Part shown: piece by piece, positions 17,281 through 25,329 of the stretch | Layout of the letters: each line of letters begins with the position of its first letter | Position numbering within the stretch: the first letter of the stretch is position 1 | NCBI GenBank assembly: GCA_016212095.1 | Contig: JACRHH010000002.1 | Location: forward strand, 58,997 to 122,996 | Direction of reading: 5' to 3' | DNA: 64,000 nucleotides | DNA from: Nitrospirota bacterium | Lineage (GTDB): Bacteria > Nitrospirota > Thermodesulfovibrionia > SZUA-242 | Program-made: the position numbers and the translations under genes | The notes under the pieces: generated by a model | Databases searched by the model: none | Told to the model about the DNA's origin: nothing | What the model saw: the letters and a program-made list of their open reading frames with translations, nothing else

Positions 17281-17395
17281 AAAATATTTCCGACACCGCT
17301 TCCGGGGAAGGCATATTGTTATTATCTTTTGAAACTGGCAAATATGAATGCAAACGGCGCTCAAGCCGCCATAAACCTGTAAATATTTCCGACAT
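17281..17395 (-). promoter_or_regulatory. Paired TGTCGGAAATATTT repeats upstream of the sigma-54-like promoter
   Basis: On the minus strand TGTCGGAAATATTT occurs at 17295-17282 and 17395-17382, exactly 100 bases apart and about 65 and 165 bases upstream of the -24 element. That is the usual place for enhancer-binding-protein sites. Related TGTCGGAAAA and TGTCGAAATA sequences lie upstream of cassette B. Confidence 0.45.
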
Positions 17396-17411
17396 TACTT
17401 TGTGTTACACC

Positions 17412-17452
17412 CACCCTACCCTCCCTTTAAAGGGGGGCAGGGTGTTTTTTTT
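17412..17452. repeat. Dispersed-type hairpin with T8 tract downstream of copy B
   Basis: CACCCT (17412-17417) pairs with AGGGTG (17439-17444) around a CCCTTTAAAGGG core, followed on the plus strand by T8. No plus-strand gene ends here, and on the minus strand the T-run lies on the wrong side, so it is unlikely to terminate the large protein gene. It looks like the CCCTCCCTTTAAAGGG-type repeats scattered in many genomes. Confidence 0.5.
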
Positions 17453-17469
17453 CAATACTTGAACCGGAA

Positions 17470-19863
17470 TTACTGCGGAACGTTTCGCACGATGTGCCTG
17501 GTGCCAAGCGCGTCGGTAAACTCGATGTCCCATGTAATCCGTGTGAGATCAACGCCGGTTCCACGTCTGTACGAGTACTTGAAGGTATCGCTGCTCTGGG
17601 CCGACGCGCCGCCGGCAATGGTTCCCGGCCATGAAAGCGCGCCGTCGATCACGGTTACTCCAAACGGAACGCTGGACATGGTTGCGGTTATATTGCTTGC
17701 GGCGCCGGTTCCCAGATTTGAGAGTGTCATGCAGCGGGTTATGGTTGTTATGCCGGTAAGCCTGTTAAGCGTCTGGGTGAGGCAGCCGTAGCTTGTCGGC
17801 TGAAGGTTCGAGACCGCGACGGTTGTTGACATTGTGCTGGCGGCGGCGGTTGCGCCGAAGCTGTCTGTCACACGCAGGCCGATCGTTTTTGTCCCCTCGA
17901 ACGACGGGCCGAAGTTGACTGTGGGAGCAACGCCGGTTGCGTCGTCGTAGGCTCCGTCGCCGTCGATGTCCCATTCGTAGAGCGCGATGAAGTCGTTCAG
18001 CGGCGGGCCGGCGTTTGGATCGTAGGAGCCGGAGCCGTCAAGCGTGAGGTCTTCGCCAACCGCAACCAGATACGGGCCGCCCGCATCGGCAACCGGCGGA
18101 ACATTTCCGGTCTGCACATGAACATTAGCGGTATCCACGCTGGTGCGTCCGTCCTCGTCCGTCACCTGAAGCGTTGCCGTGACGTCGTAGGCATGGCCGA
18201 TGTCGGGATACCCGCCCATCTTCGTGACCATCTGGCCCGTTGCGTCGGGAGCTGCCCAGTTCAGGCCATCGGATGCGTCGAAGTCCCACTTGTAGCCCAC
18301 GATATGTTTAGTCGGATCGGAATGGTACGACGCGCTGCCGTCAAACGCGACATTCACGCCAGGGTTGACGATCTGGTCGATTCCGGCGTTGGCAACCGGC
18401 GGAAGCTCCACAAGCCCGGGAGCCAGCACCAGAAGGCCGAGCGAAGTGGCCTGAATGCCGCTTGCGATGCGGACGGAACTGCCCCAGTATCCGCTTGAAT
18501 TCTGATGCGCGACATACCAGTTGTTATACTCCTTCTGCCAGTCGTGCGTGCCAAGCAGTGTTACACCGGCGAAGCCAAGCCCCTTCTTCACGGCGTACAT
18601 CGCATAGTGATCGCCAATGTTGCCGTAATCGTAAGTGGTTGTTCCCCAATTGGATGTAAGAAACCCCAGCGCGCTGACCATGCGCGGATCGGTATTTGCG
18701 TATCCGGCATATTTCATCTGGATGACGCCCGCGCCGGTTTTGGCGACATTGTACCAGTAGGAGGCGTATGTGTAACCGAATCCGCCGTTTGAGTACTGGC
18801 TGTAAGCGATCCAGGTCGGCAGCTTGGTTTTCACGAAGGACGGCGCGCCGATGCTCCATGGCAGAGGCTCGGCAGATGCCAGCCCAAGCACAGGCCACTG
18901 CGAAACCGAGTTGTCGCTGTCGCCATAGTTCGGGCCATAGCGCCAGCCGCCTTTCCTGTAATATACGGAGTCGTTTTGCGCCCAAGAAGTCCAGTCAACC
19001 ATGTCGCGCAGCACGTCGGCGTATGTTCTGCCCGCCTGCGGGCCGAGAGTGACAACGGCGGCAGGATCGGATGTGTTGGCAAGTGCCATCATCGCGCAGC
19101 CCTGATGGTACAGGTTTTGCGAGTAGTAATACACGCCCTTGTTGTTGCCGTTTGAGTCGCAGGCAATGCCGGTGTCCGGATCGTTGCCGAGAGCGCCGCT
19201 GTTATAGAAATAGTTGAACATATAGTTGAGTCCCTGCTGAACCAGCGGCGCGTAGATGTCTTTGGCAACGTCGTTTTTTGCCCGGTGGCCGTGATCCTCA
19301 AAGGCCAGAACCGCAAGCGGAGTGGTTTCGTAGTTGTAGAAGTAGGCATTGCTTCCGGAAAGCGTGCGGTTCAGGTAGAGATACTTCATCGCCTTCTGGA
19401 TGGCAAGATTCACCTTCACGTCGTCAGTCATCGGAACCACATCGAGTTTGAGCGTTGAACTTTCAACCCTGCCGTTGGCATCGGTAACTGCAAGAGTGGC
19501 AAGATAGCTGCCCGCAACGTAGGCATGTGTAACCGCGATATTCCTGACATTTGAAACAGCGCCAACCGCGTTTGGCGAACCGTCGCCGAAGTTCCATACA
19601 TAGGTGAACGGCGCTGTGCCGAAGGTGACCGCGCCCCAGACGTCGAGCGCAAGGCCCGGATACGCATACGGCTGGCTGTCACCGTTGCCGATTGGCGTGA
19701 TGACGCCGTTTGGCATGGTGTTTACGCGAAGCGCATAGCCCGGATTGACGTCAACCGCATCATCGATTCCGTCGCCGTCGGCGTCAACGGCGAACGCGCC
19801 ATGCGCCGAAAACAGCGTCAGGGCCAATGCCGCGAACAGGTGGAATAATCTGCGCTTTTTCAT
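17470..19863 (-). CDS. Secreted PKD-domain / squalene-cyclase-like toroid protein, copy B
   Basis: A 797-residue paralogue of the 13460-15862 protein with the same layout: signal peptide, acidic DADGDGIDDAVDVNPG segment, PKD domain, alpha-alpha toroid (KGGWRYGPNYG, SVSQWPVLGL), two PKD domains and a C-terminal beta domain ending RHIVRNVPQ. The two copies are close to identical over long stretches but differ in signal peptide and in toroid loops. ATG 19863 overlaps the stop of the small protein gene (ATGA), indicating tight coupling. Function unknown, probably extracellular. Confidence 0.8.
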   Translation of the reverse strand: MKKRRLFHLFAALALTLFSAHGAFAVDADGDGIDDAVDVNPGYALRVNTMPNGVITPIGNGDSQPYAYPGLALDVWGAVTFGTAPFTYVWNFGDGSPNAVGAVSNVRNIAVTHAYVAGSYLATLAVTDANGRVESSTLKLDVVPMTDDVKVNLAIQKAMKYLYLNRTLSGSNAYFYNYETTPLAVLAFEDHGHRAKNDVAKDIYAPLVQQGLNYMFNYFYNSGALGNDPDTGIACDSNGNNKGVYYYSQNLYHQGCAMMALANTSDPAAVVTLGPQAGRTYADVLRDMVDWTSWAQNDSVYYRKGGWRYGPNYGDSDNSVSQWPVLGLASAEPLPWSIGAPSFVKTKLPTWIAYSQYSNGGFGYTYASYWYNVAKTGAGVIQMKYAGYANTDPRMVSALGFLTSNWGTTTYDYGNIGDHYAMYAVKKGLGFAGVTLLGTHDWQKEYNNWYVAHQNSSGYWGSSVRIASGIQATSLGLLVLAPGLVELPPVANAGIDQIVNPGVNVAFDGSASYHSDPTKHIVGYKWDFDASDGLNWAAPDATGQMVTKMGGYPDIGHAYDVTATLQVTDEDGRTSVDTANVHVQTGNVPPVADAGGPYLVAVGEDLTLDGSGSYDPNAGPPLNDFIALYEWDIDGDGAYDDATGVAPTVNFGPSFEGTKTIGLRVTDSFGATAAASTMSTTVAVSNLQPTSYGCLTQTLNRLTGITTITRCMTLSNLGTGAASNITATMSSVPFGVTVIDGALSWPGTIAGGASAQSSDTFKYSYRRGTGVDLTRITWDIEFTDALGTRHIVRNVPQ

Positions 19864-20324
19864 GGCGTTTGCCCTCCTTGCTCAAGATTTACAAGAAGGT
19901 GCGCTGTCTGTTTCTGCGGTGTGCCGTTTGCGTCCTGCCATGTAATGTCAAGCGGAATCGCCACGTTCAGGGAAGGCTCAACGGCTGAATCGATGGTTAC
20001 GGTAAATGTGTCGATTGAGACGGCTGAAGCGCCGCTTGCAATGTCTGAGAAGGTTACGGCGTCATCGTTTAAAACAACGCCGTCGCCGATCGATACGATT
20101 CTGCCGACAACATTGTTTATTGCGCCGCCGGTGTCGTTTTCGATGCCGACCCTTGCGCTGACAATGGAAACCGTCCCGGATTTGGAGACGGAATCTATTT
20201 GCGTGTTCACCACCATGTCGCTTGCCGCGGCAAGCGACACAACGGCGATCAGAACCGCTGCCAGAATAAACGCGAGGGCAAGCGCCGGGGTAATTGCCGA
20301 GGGAATTGATTCTCTTGCAATCAT
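19860..20324 (-). CDS. Small secreted beta-sandwich protein, copy B
   Basis: A 154-residue paralogue of the 136-residue protein of copy A, with a longer hydrophobic N-terminus (signal peptide about 1-35, cleaved near SLAAA). The body shows the same beta pattern: QIDSVSKSGTVSIVSARVG, GDGVVLNDDAVTF and GASAVSIDTFTV. GGAGG precedes ATG 20324. The stop overlaps the start of the large gene by 4 bases. Confidence 0.7.
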   Translation of the reverse strand: MIARESIPSAITPALALAFILAAVLIAVVSLAAASDMVVNTQIDSVSKSGTVSIVSARVGIENDTGGAINNVVGRIVSIGDGVVLNDDAVTFSDIASGASAVSIDTFTVTIDSAVEPSLNVAIPLDITWQDANGTPQKQTAHLLVNLEQGGQTP

Positions 20325-20389
20325 GTCGTCCTCCTTGCGCGTCTGTTAGTCTGATCGATTAATACAGGTTTTGTTGCTGTTGGAACGCC

Positions 20390-21061
20390 TTATTGAATAC
20401 CGCTTCGCCGCGATTTTGCCGCGCGGATCATGCCGCGAGCTGCAATCCCTGCCAGTCCAACGCCGAACAGGAATACCGTTCCCGGTTCAGGTATGACATA
20501 GCCGGCATCAACATATCGAGTCGTGCCGTCCGCCGCCCCCTGAATCCAGTAGCCTCCCATGTCGGTTCCGGTTCCGCTCATGTTGGTTCCGAACTCGGCG
20601 TGCCAACTGAAAAGCTGATCGCTCATTGCAAGAAGCGCAGGTGGCGTTGCGCCGCCGTAGCCGAATGTAACCGAGAAGCCGCCGAGCGATGCGCCCTGCG
20701 CAATTCCGCCGCCTCCGGAGCCGAACGGGACGGAATCATCCGCCCAGACAGACGCGGGCAGTCCGCTGAATCCAGGATCGAACTGGTATTCGGCAGTGAC
20801 CCATCCGTTGCCGGATGCCCACGCAAGCCCGGAGTAACGAGCCCATTGTGCATCCGCGTTGAAGTCAATCTTGAAAAAGTCCAGTCCGGCAGTGTCCAAG
20901 CCGGTGGATGTGTTTGCGACAGTGTAGTTGAAGGTGTAACTTCCACCTCCGTTGTCAACCGCCGTGTAGGAAATGTCCGCCTGGTAGAGTGCCTGTGCGC
21001 CCGGCGCTGCCATTAAAAGCGCCAGCGCCGCAACCGTGATCGTGAGTAATCGCTTGACCAT
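20390..21061 (-). CDS. PEP-CTERM sorting-domain protein, copy B
   Basis: A 223-residue paralogue of the copy A PEP-CTERM protein, with a signal peptide (about 1-24), a beta-rich body with the shared QADISYTAVDNGGGSYTFNY start, and a C-terminal VIPEPGT, hydrophobic helix and Arg/Lys-rich end. ATG 21061 is chosen: GGAGG lies 6 bases upstream; TTG 21067 is too close to that site. It is first gene of cassette copy B. Confidence 0.88.
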   Translation of the reverse strand: MVKRLLTITVAALALLMAAPGAQALYQADISYTAVDNGGGSYTFNYTVANTSTGLDTAGLDFFKIDFNADAQWARYSGLAWASGNGWVTAEYQFDPGFSGLPASVWADDSVPFGSGGGGIAQGASLGGFSVTFGYGGATPPALLAMSDQLFSWHAEFGTNMSGTGTDMGGYWIQGAADGTTRYVDAGYVIPEPGTVFLFGVGLAGIAARGMIRAAKSRRSGIQ

Positions 21062-21441
21062 GATCAACCTCCTTTTGCCTTCGGTTTAGGGACTTAAAAC
21101 CAATCCCCCTCCAAAAAACAAAAGCCATGGCATCCGCGGATAATCAAGCTAGCTGCAATTATCAAGCAATCTAAATCTGGAACAACTAATTGCATCGGAT
21201 ATGCCATACGGCATTTATCCATGAAAAATCGGTGGTTATGCGTACTGTCCGGTCGGCGCTGATACATTCTGGCAGCTTTTCCGACACCTGATGAATGGCC
21301 TGCTTTCCGTGATTACGCGCCTATATCGGCTGGCTCCAATAAAAGTCCATGTAATTATGTTAAGTATTTCGACATGCCATGCTTTCTCCATATTCCTCCT
21401 TGCAGGGCCAAATTCCTTTGCGGCTGTTATAATCATCCGTT
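21062..21441. other. Intergenic region upstream of cassette B and dusB
   Basis: This 380-base divergent spacer has no convincing gene. On the minus strand ATTGCTTGATAATTGCA (21170-21154) is a degenerate counterpart of the sigma-54-like promoter of copy A (it has the -12 TTGCA but TG instead of GG at -24). Upstream lie TGTCGGAAAA (21286-21277) and TGTCGAAATA (21374-21365). On the plus strand an extended -10 promoter lies directly before dusB. Confidence 0.5.
21425..21433 (+). promoter_or_regulatory. Extended -10 promoter directly before dusB
   Basis: TGTTATAAT contains a perfect -10 hexamer with the TGn extension and no good -35. It ends 8 bases before the GTG start, so the RNA would begin at or within a base or two of the start codon (leaderless or nearly so), consistent with the absence of a ribosome site. 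Confidence 0.5.
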
Positions 21442-22395
21442 GTGCTTGTTATTGGTAACCTGAAAATCGAAAACGGTCTGGTTCTTGCTCCGCTCGCCGG
21501 TATATCAGATATTCCGTTCCGCCTCATATGCCGAAGCCTTGGCGCCGGCCTGGTCTTCTCCGAGATGATCAGCGCCAGCGGGCTTGTTCACGGCAACGCT
21601 TCCACGCAGTCAATCAGCGCCACGATTCCGGAGGATCATCCGGTTGTGATGCAGCTTTTTGGAAGTGAGCCGGAACTTATGGGCGAGGCGGCGGCGATTC
21701 TTTCCACTCACGACATAAACGCCATAGACATAAACATGGGCTGTCCGGTGAAAAAGGTGGTCTGCCGCGGCGCGGGCTCGGCTCTTCTGCGCGATCTTGA
21801 GCTTGCGGAACGGATCATCCGGGCTGTTGTGAAAAACAGCACGCTTCCGGTTACAGTGAAGATCCGCACCGGCTGGGATTCAGATTCCATTGTGGCGGTC
21901 GAGACGGCCTTAATGGCCGAGGCTTCCGGCGCGTCTTGCGTGACGGTTCATGGCCGCACGTCGCGGCAGTTGTTCGGCGGGAAGGTAGACAGGCAAGTCA
22001 TCCGCGCGGTCAAGGAGGCTGTTTCCATTCCGGTGATCGGAAACGGCGACGTTGCCAGCCTCGAAGGCATCGAACAAATGCGCGCCGAAACCGGATGCGA
22101 CGGGGTGATGATCGGGCGGGCGGCGCTTGGCAATCCGTGGATTTTTTCTCCGGCAGGAGCGCCGTCAGGTCACGCCGAGCGGATGGCGGTGGCTTTCAGG
22201 CATTTCGACCTGATAGAAAAATACCTTTCGCCCCACGGCGCGCTGGTTTCGGCCCGCATAAACGCGGGTTGGTATGTGAAGGGCATTCCCGGATGTTCGC
22301 AACTACGGAAACAGCTTTTCGTGGTGCGTGACGTTGACGAGGTGAGGGAGTTGCTGAGGGAGTTTTTTCACATGCCTACGCAAACATCTTCCTGA
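21442..22395 (+). CDS. dus: tRNA-dihydrouridine synthase (DusB type)
   Basis: A 317-residue flavin enzyme that reduces uridine to dihydrouridine in tRNA. FMN-barrel motifs are clear: LAPLAGISDIPFR near the start, DINMGCPVKKV with catalytic Cys101, VKIRTGWD, TVHGRTSRQ and GVMIGRAALGNPW. The DusB/Nif3-like subtype is inferred from these motifs. GTG 21442 lacks a Shine-Dalgarno, matching the extended -10 element just upstream. The 3' end overlaps the oppositely oriented nfo gene by 20 bases. Confidence 0.93.
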   Translation: MLVIGNLKIENGLVLAPLAGISDIPFRLICRSLGAGLVFSEMISASGLVHGNASTQSISATIPEDHPVVMQLFGSEPELMGEAAAILSTHDINAIDINMGCPVKKVVCRGAGSALLRDLELAERIIRAVVKNSTLPVTVKIRTGWDSDSIVAVETALMAEASGASCVTVHGRTSRQLFGGKVDRQVIRAVKEAVSIPVIGNGDVASLEGIEQMRAETGCDGVMIGRAALGNPWIFSPAGAPSGHAERMAVAFRHFDLIEKYLSPHGALVSARINAGWYVKGIPGCSQLRKQLFVVRDVDEVRELLREFFHMPTQTSS

Positions 22396-23233
22396 CCCGC
22401 GCAAGATTCCTCGGATCGTCGTCCTCGGTCTTCTTCGGCGTCTCCAGAATAAACGGCAGGCGGCGCAGTTTAGGGTGGTTTAAAAACAGCCCGATTCCCT
22501 CGTCGCCAATCTGCCCCATTCCGATATGCTCGTGCCTGTCCACGCCCGATCCGGCGGCGTTTTTCGCGTCGTTCAGGTGAACGCACTTTACGCTGTCGAT
22601 GCCTATGTGCTCCTCGATTTCGCCGATCAGCCGCTCGATTCCGCTTGCCGTTGAAATATCGTAACCTGCCGAGAAAGCGTGGCATGTGTCGATGCAGACG
22701 CCGCCGGCGAGCTCCGGCCCGATTTCGCGGAGCAGAAACCCCAGATCGGCCATCTTCGATGTTATATCGCCGCGCTCGCCGGCAGTGTTTTCGAACAGTA
22801 TCCGGCTCTTCCATGAACCTAAACGCGCAAGCAACCGCAGAGAGCCAAGCGCGGTGTTGCGCGCCTCGTCCGGATCGACGCCCGACGCGCTTCCTGTGTG
22901 CAGTATCACATGCTCGATGCCGAGGGCGTCGGCCCTGTCCATCTCGGCCTTCATCAGAGCTATGGATTTTTCGAGAAGATCGGCGGTTTTGGCCGCCAGA
23001 TTGATAAGGTACGACGTGTGAATTACCGCGTGAATTTCGTATTTTTCGCGCAGCCGCCTGAACTCCGCAGCCTCCTCATCGCCAAACGGCTTCACGAACC
23101 AGCCTCGCGGGTTATGCGAAAAAATCTGCATGGCGTTGCAGCCAAGCTCCCGCGCGCGCTCAAGCGACAGGGCGATGCCGCCCGCAATCGAAACATGAAC
23201 GCCCAGAATCCGCTGTTCGGCTGCCCGCTTCAC
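22376..23233 (-). CDS. nfo: Endonuclease IV (AP endonuclease)
   Basis: A 285-residue endonuclease IV that cuts DNA 5' of abasic sites during base excision repair, using three zinc ions. Metal-ligand motifs are GVHVSIAGG, VIHTSYL, VILHTGS, ILFENTAGE, CIDTCHAFSAG, HLNDAK and FILETP. GTG 23233 gives a family-like N-terminus (MKRAAEQRILGVHV) and no overlap with the upstream gene. TTG 23281 (16 residues longer) is an alternative; neither has a strong ribosome site. Confidence 0.92.
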   Translation of the reverse strand: MKRAAEQRILGVHVSIAGGIALSLERARELGCNAMQIFSHNPRGWFVKPFGDEEAAEFRRLREKYEIHAVIHTSYLINLAAKTADLLEKSIALMKAEMDRADALGIEHVILHTGSASGVDPDEARNTALGSLRLLARLGSWKSRILFENTAGERGDITSKMADLGFLLREIGPELAGGVCIDTCHAFSAGYDISTASGIERLIGEIEEHIGIDSVKCVHLNDAKNAAGSGVDRHEHIGMGQIGDEGIGLFLNHPKLRRLPFILETPKKTEDDDPRNLARVRKMFA

Positions 23234-23237
23234 GGTG

Positions 23238-23711
23238 TTATCTGTAAAACCTTCTGCGTCCGGCAGACACGCGCCCGGCAAGCCATCCGGCGAAAAACAC
23301 CGCGCCGCCAGCCATGAACCAGCCGACAGAGCCGCTGCGGTTCATCCTCACGTTTTCCTGCATGAGAAAATCCTTTTCCGCCTTCGTTTTTTCGAACATG
23401 TCCCTGAACTTGTCGCGCTCGGCCACAATCGACACAACAGTGGCCGACTGTTTCGCAAGCGCCTCGTAACGCTCGCTCACATCCTGAAGCTTCTGCGCTG
23501 TCGCGGCGGACTCTTCCTGCAATTTAAGCAGCATCTGCTCCGGGGTTTCGACGGCAGGGGATTCTTCGGCGGGCGCGGCTGCGGCGGGCGGTGTTTCGAC
23601 CGGATTTTCAACCGCCATTGCCGGCAAAGCAGAGAAAAAAGCCACTGTCAGCAAAGCAATCCGTATTAAAAAATGTGTGTTTGGCATGAAAAAGTATATA
23701 GATTCCTTCAT
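23238..23711 (-). CDS. Exported coiled-coil protein with C-terminal membrane anchor
   Basis: A 157-residue protein with an N-terminal signal sequence (ending ALPAMA), an Ala/Pro/Glu linker, a coiled coil (about 60-120, LLKLQEESAATAQKLQ onward), and a C-terminal transmembrane helix (VGWFMAGGAVFFAGWLAG) with a basic end. It resembles the C-terminal half of TIGR04211-type envelope proteins but lacks their SH3 domain. Function unknown. ATG 23711 is used; ATG 23687 is an internal alternative that starts closer to the signal peptide. Confidence 0.6.
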   Translation of the reverse strand: MKESIYFFMPNTHFLIRIALLTVAFFSALPAMAVENPVETPPAAAAPAEESPAVETPEQMLLKLQEESAATAQKLQDVSERYEALAKQSATVVSIVAERDKFRDMFEKTKAEKDFLMQENVRMNRSGSVGWFMAGGAVFFAGWLAGRVSAGRRRFYR

Positions 23712-23718
23712 TTGTTTG

Positions 23719-24519
23719 TCAGCCTGAATCCCGCTGCCGCAGCGCCTCGTACATGAAGAGCGCCGCCGACACCGCCACGTTCAGGGAATCGGCCCGGCCC
23801 TTCATCGGAATTCGAACGCGGCGAACATCCGCGCCGCTCATCCAGTCCGGGCCAAGCCCTTTATCCTCGCTTCCAAGCACGATTGCGCACGGCCCGGTCA
23901 TGTCTGCCTTGGTGTAGTCGATCTCGGCGTGTGGCGTGGCCGCGAATATTTTCACGCCGTTGCGCCTTAGCCAATCCTTTGCCGCCTTCGGCGACGCGGC
24001 GGCAAACGGCACGGTAAAAAACGCTCCCATGCTTGCTCGAACGGCGTTCGGGCTGAAAATGTCGGTTCCGCCGCAGAGAATCACGCCGCTGGCTCCCGCG
24101 CCGTCCGCCGCACGAAACACCGCGCCTATGTTGCCCGGTTTTTCAATGTCGGCAAGCACCACATAAAGCGGCGACGGGCCTGATGGAAGCAGCTCAAGCC
24201 CTCGCGCGGGGCGCGGCGCAACCGCCAGCATTCCCTCGGCGCGGTTGCCGTAGGCCATTTTTTCGGCGACAGCAAGGCTGACCTCGACAATCTCCGCCCC
24301 CAGAGCCTCAGCGCCATGAACAATATCCTCGTCGCCAGCCATGAAAAGCTCGATACACTGGTAAATCGTGCGAAGCGGCATTTTGGCTTCAACGGCAAGC
24401 CGGATTTCCCGCCGCCCGTCGATAAGCATCAGGCCGCTTTCGTCGCGCCCCCGGCGGCTGCGCAGGCGGTCAACCTCGGAAACGCGGGGGTTTTTGGTGC
24501 TGGAGATTACTTGGGACAT
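23719..24519 (-). CDS. TrmH/SpoU-family RNA 2'-O-ribose methyltransferase
   Basis: A 266-residue SPOUT methyltransferase. The N-terminal substrate-binding part (ISSTKNPRVSEVDRL) is followed by the three SpoU motifs: DIEKPGNIGAVFRAADGAG, VLGSEDKGLGPDW and IPMKGRADSLNVAVSAALF. It most likely methylates a ribose in 23S rRNA or tRNA; the site is not deducible. ATG 24519 is chosen because homology starts there; the longer frame would run into the upstream DUF3368 gene. Confidence 0.88.
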   Translation of the reverse strand: MSQVISSTKNPRVSEVDRLRSRRGRDESGLMLIDGRREIRLAVEAKMPLRTIYQCIELFMAGDEDIVHGAEALGAEIVEVSLAVAEKMAYGNRAEGMLAVAPRPARGLELLPSGPSPLYVVLADIEKPGNIGAVFRAADGAGASGVILCGGTDIFSPNAVRASMGAFFTVPFAAASPKAAKDWLRRNGVKIFAATPHAEIDYTKADMTGPCAIVLGSEDKGLGPDWMSGADVRRVRIPMKGRADSLNVAVSAALFMYEALRQRDSG

Positions 24520-24541
24520 GGGGCAGTCATCGAGTCGATTG

Positions 24542-25015
24542 CTATTCCCCAACCTCTCGCGCTAGCCGTTCAACAAGTTTGGGATTGAACCGAATCCCTT
24601 TCACCTGCATATCTTCGGAAACATTGCGAAACGATGGTATCAATCCCTGAGCCTTGGCCTTAAGCAGTATTCCAAGTGTGCCGATGACCTTAAGCCCCAT
24701 GTATTCGGCCACATTTCTGCCGATTCGCTCATCCATTACCAGCAAATCCGCCTTCATGTCCGCCGCTGTGTTGATAGTGTTTCTCTCGCCATGGTCGAGC
24801 TCCATAAGAATGGATGCTGCCGGAGCAGGCAGGGAAGAAACCACGGTAATCCACGGCAATGCCCGAAGATCGGGAACCGGAATCAAGCCACCGGCGGCGC
24901 ATTCATCGGCAACCTCATCAACCACATGAATACCGCCGAGAATGGCGGGCATCAGATCGAGGCGGTTTGCAGCGCAAAGCGCGATAAACGGAGTCGTATT
25001 ACTGAAAACCATCAT
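24542..25015 (-). CDS. DUF3368 PIN-fold putative toxin
   Basis: A 157-residue protein of the DUF3368 group of PIN-like nucleases. Features are the N-terminal FSNTTPFIAL strand, LDHGERNTI in the middle, LLVMDERIGRNVA and VIGTLGILLKAKAQGLI, which together form the PIN acidic pocket region. These proteins are usually paired with UPF0175 antitoxins, as here. ATG 25015 overlaps the antitoxin stop by 4 bases (ATGA). Predicted RNase toxin, not proven for the family member. Confidence 0.8.
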   Translation of the reverse strand: MMVFSNTTPFIALCAANRLDLMPAILGGIHVVDEVADECAAGGLIPVPDLRALPWITVVSSLPAPAASILMELDHGERNTINTAADMKADLLVMDERIGRNVAEYMGLKVIGTLGILLKAKAQGLIPSFRNVSEDMQVKGIRFNPKLVERLAREVGE

Positions 25016-25266
25016 AACAGCGATGTTTCACGCTGAAAGTCGTCTTCCGAATCATCAAGAAGCGTTGCGCCGGCAGCCATAGCTTTTAGAAGGAAATCCA
25101 CCCTCGACATGCCAAGCCAACTGCCGGCCATGCCGGATGAAACCTTGCCTTCCTTGAAAAGCGCGATTGCCGCCTGAAGCTTGATCAACTCACCGAAATT
25201 GCGCGCATCGGTATGAAGACCGATGAGCAGTTCGGATGGACAGTTTATGGTGATGTTCGTCTGCAT
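25012..25266 (-). CDS. UPF0175-family antitoxin
   Basis: An 84-residue small protein with the UPF0175 pattern: an N-terminal strand ITINCPSELL, then a helix-turn-helix-like LQAAIALFKEGKVSSGMAGSWLGMSRVDFLL. It is the probable DNA-binding antitoxin of the DUF3368 protein. ATG 25266 is chosen for its GGGAGG ribosome site; the open frame extends 20 residues further without homology. Confidence 0.82.
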   Translation of the reverse strand: MQTNITINCPSELLIGLHTDARNFGELIKLQAAIALFKEGKVSSGMAGSWLGMSRVDFLLKAMAAGATLLDDSEDDFQRETSLL

Positions 25267-25291
25267 TGTTACAACCTCCCCATATGGCCCA

Positions 25292-25300
25292 ATTATAGCA
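25292..25300 (-). promoter_or_regulatory. Extended -10 promoter of the UPF0175/DUF3368 pair
   Basis: Minus strand TGCTATAAT (25300-25292) is a perfect -10 with TGn extension. Transcription would begin near 25285, about 19 bases before the antitoxin ATG, and include its GGGAGG ribosome site. Confidence 0.5.
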
Positions 25301-25329
25301 TTCCCAAGCCCTGTCCCTATCAACACGCC

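Larger units (their letters stand above)
17147..17469. other. Regulatory intergenic region upstream of cassette copy A
   Basis: This 323-base stretch between the two cassettes carries no gene. It holds a sigma-54-like promoter, two copies of a TGTCGGAAATATTT repeat and a dispersed-type hairpin near the end of copy B, each listed separately. Confidence 0.6.

Noticed and set aside
17412..17452. Hairpin plus T8 as a terminator for the copy B toroid gene
   Set aside because: The T-run follows on the plus strand, whereas the gene is on the minus strand; it is better treated as a dispersed repeat.
21236..21436. A 66-codon minus-strand frame upstream of cassette B
   Set aside because: It lies across the regulatory repeats, has no ribosome site and no recognisable composition.
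23259..23275. A 17-base identity (TCCGGCAGACACGCGCC) with 58081-58097 upstream of eboC
   Set aside because: One 17-base match in a 64-kb GC-rich window can arise by chance; no palindrome or further copy supports a repeat family.
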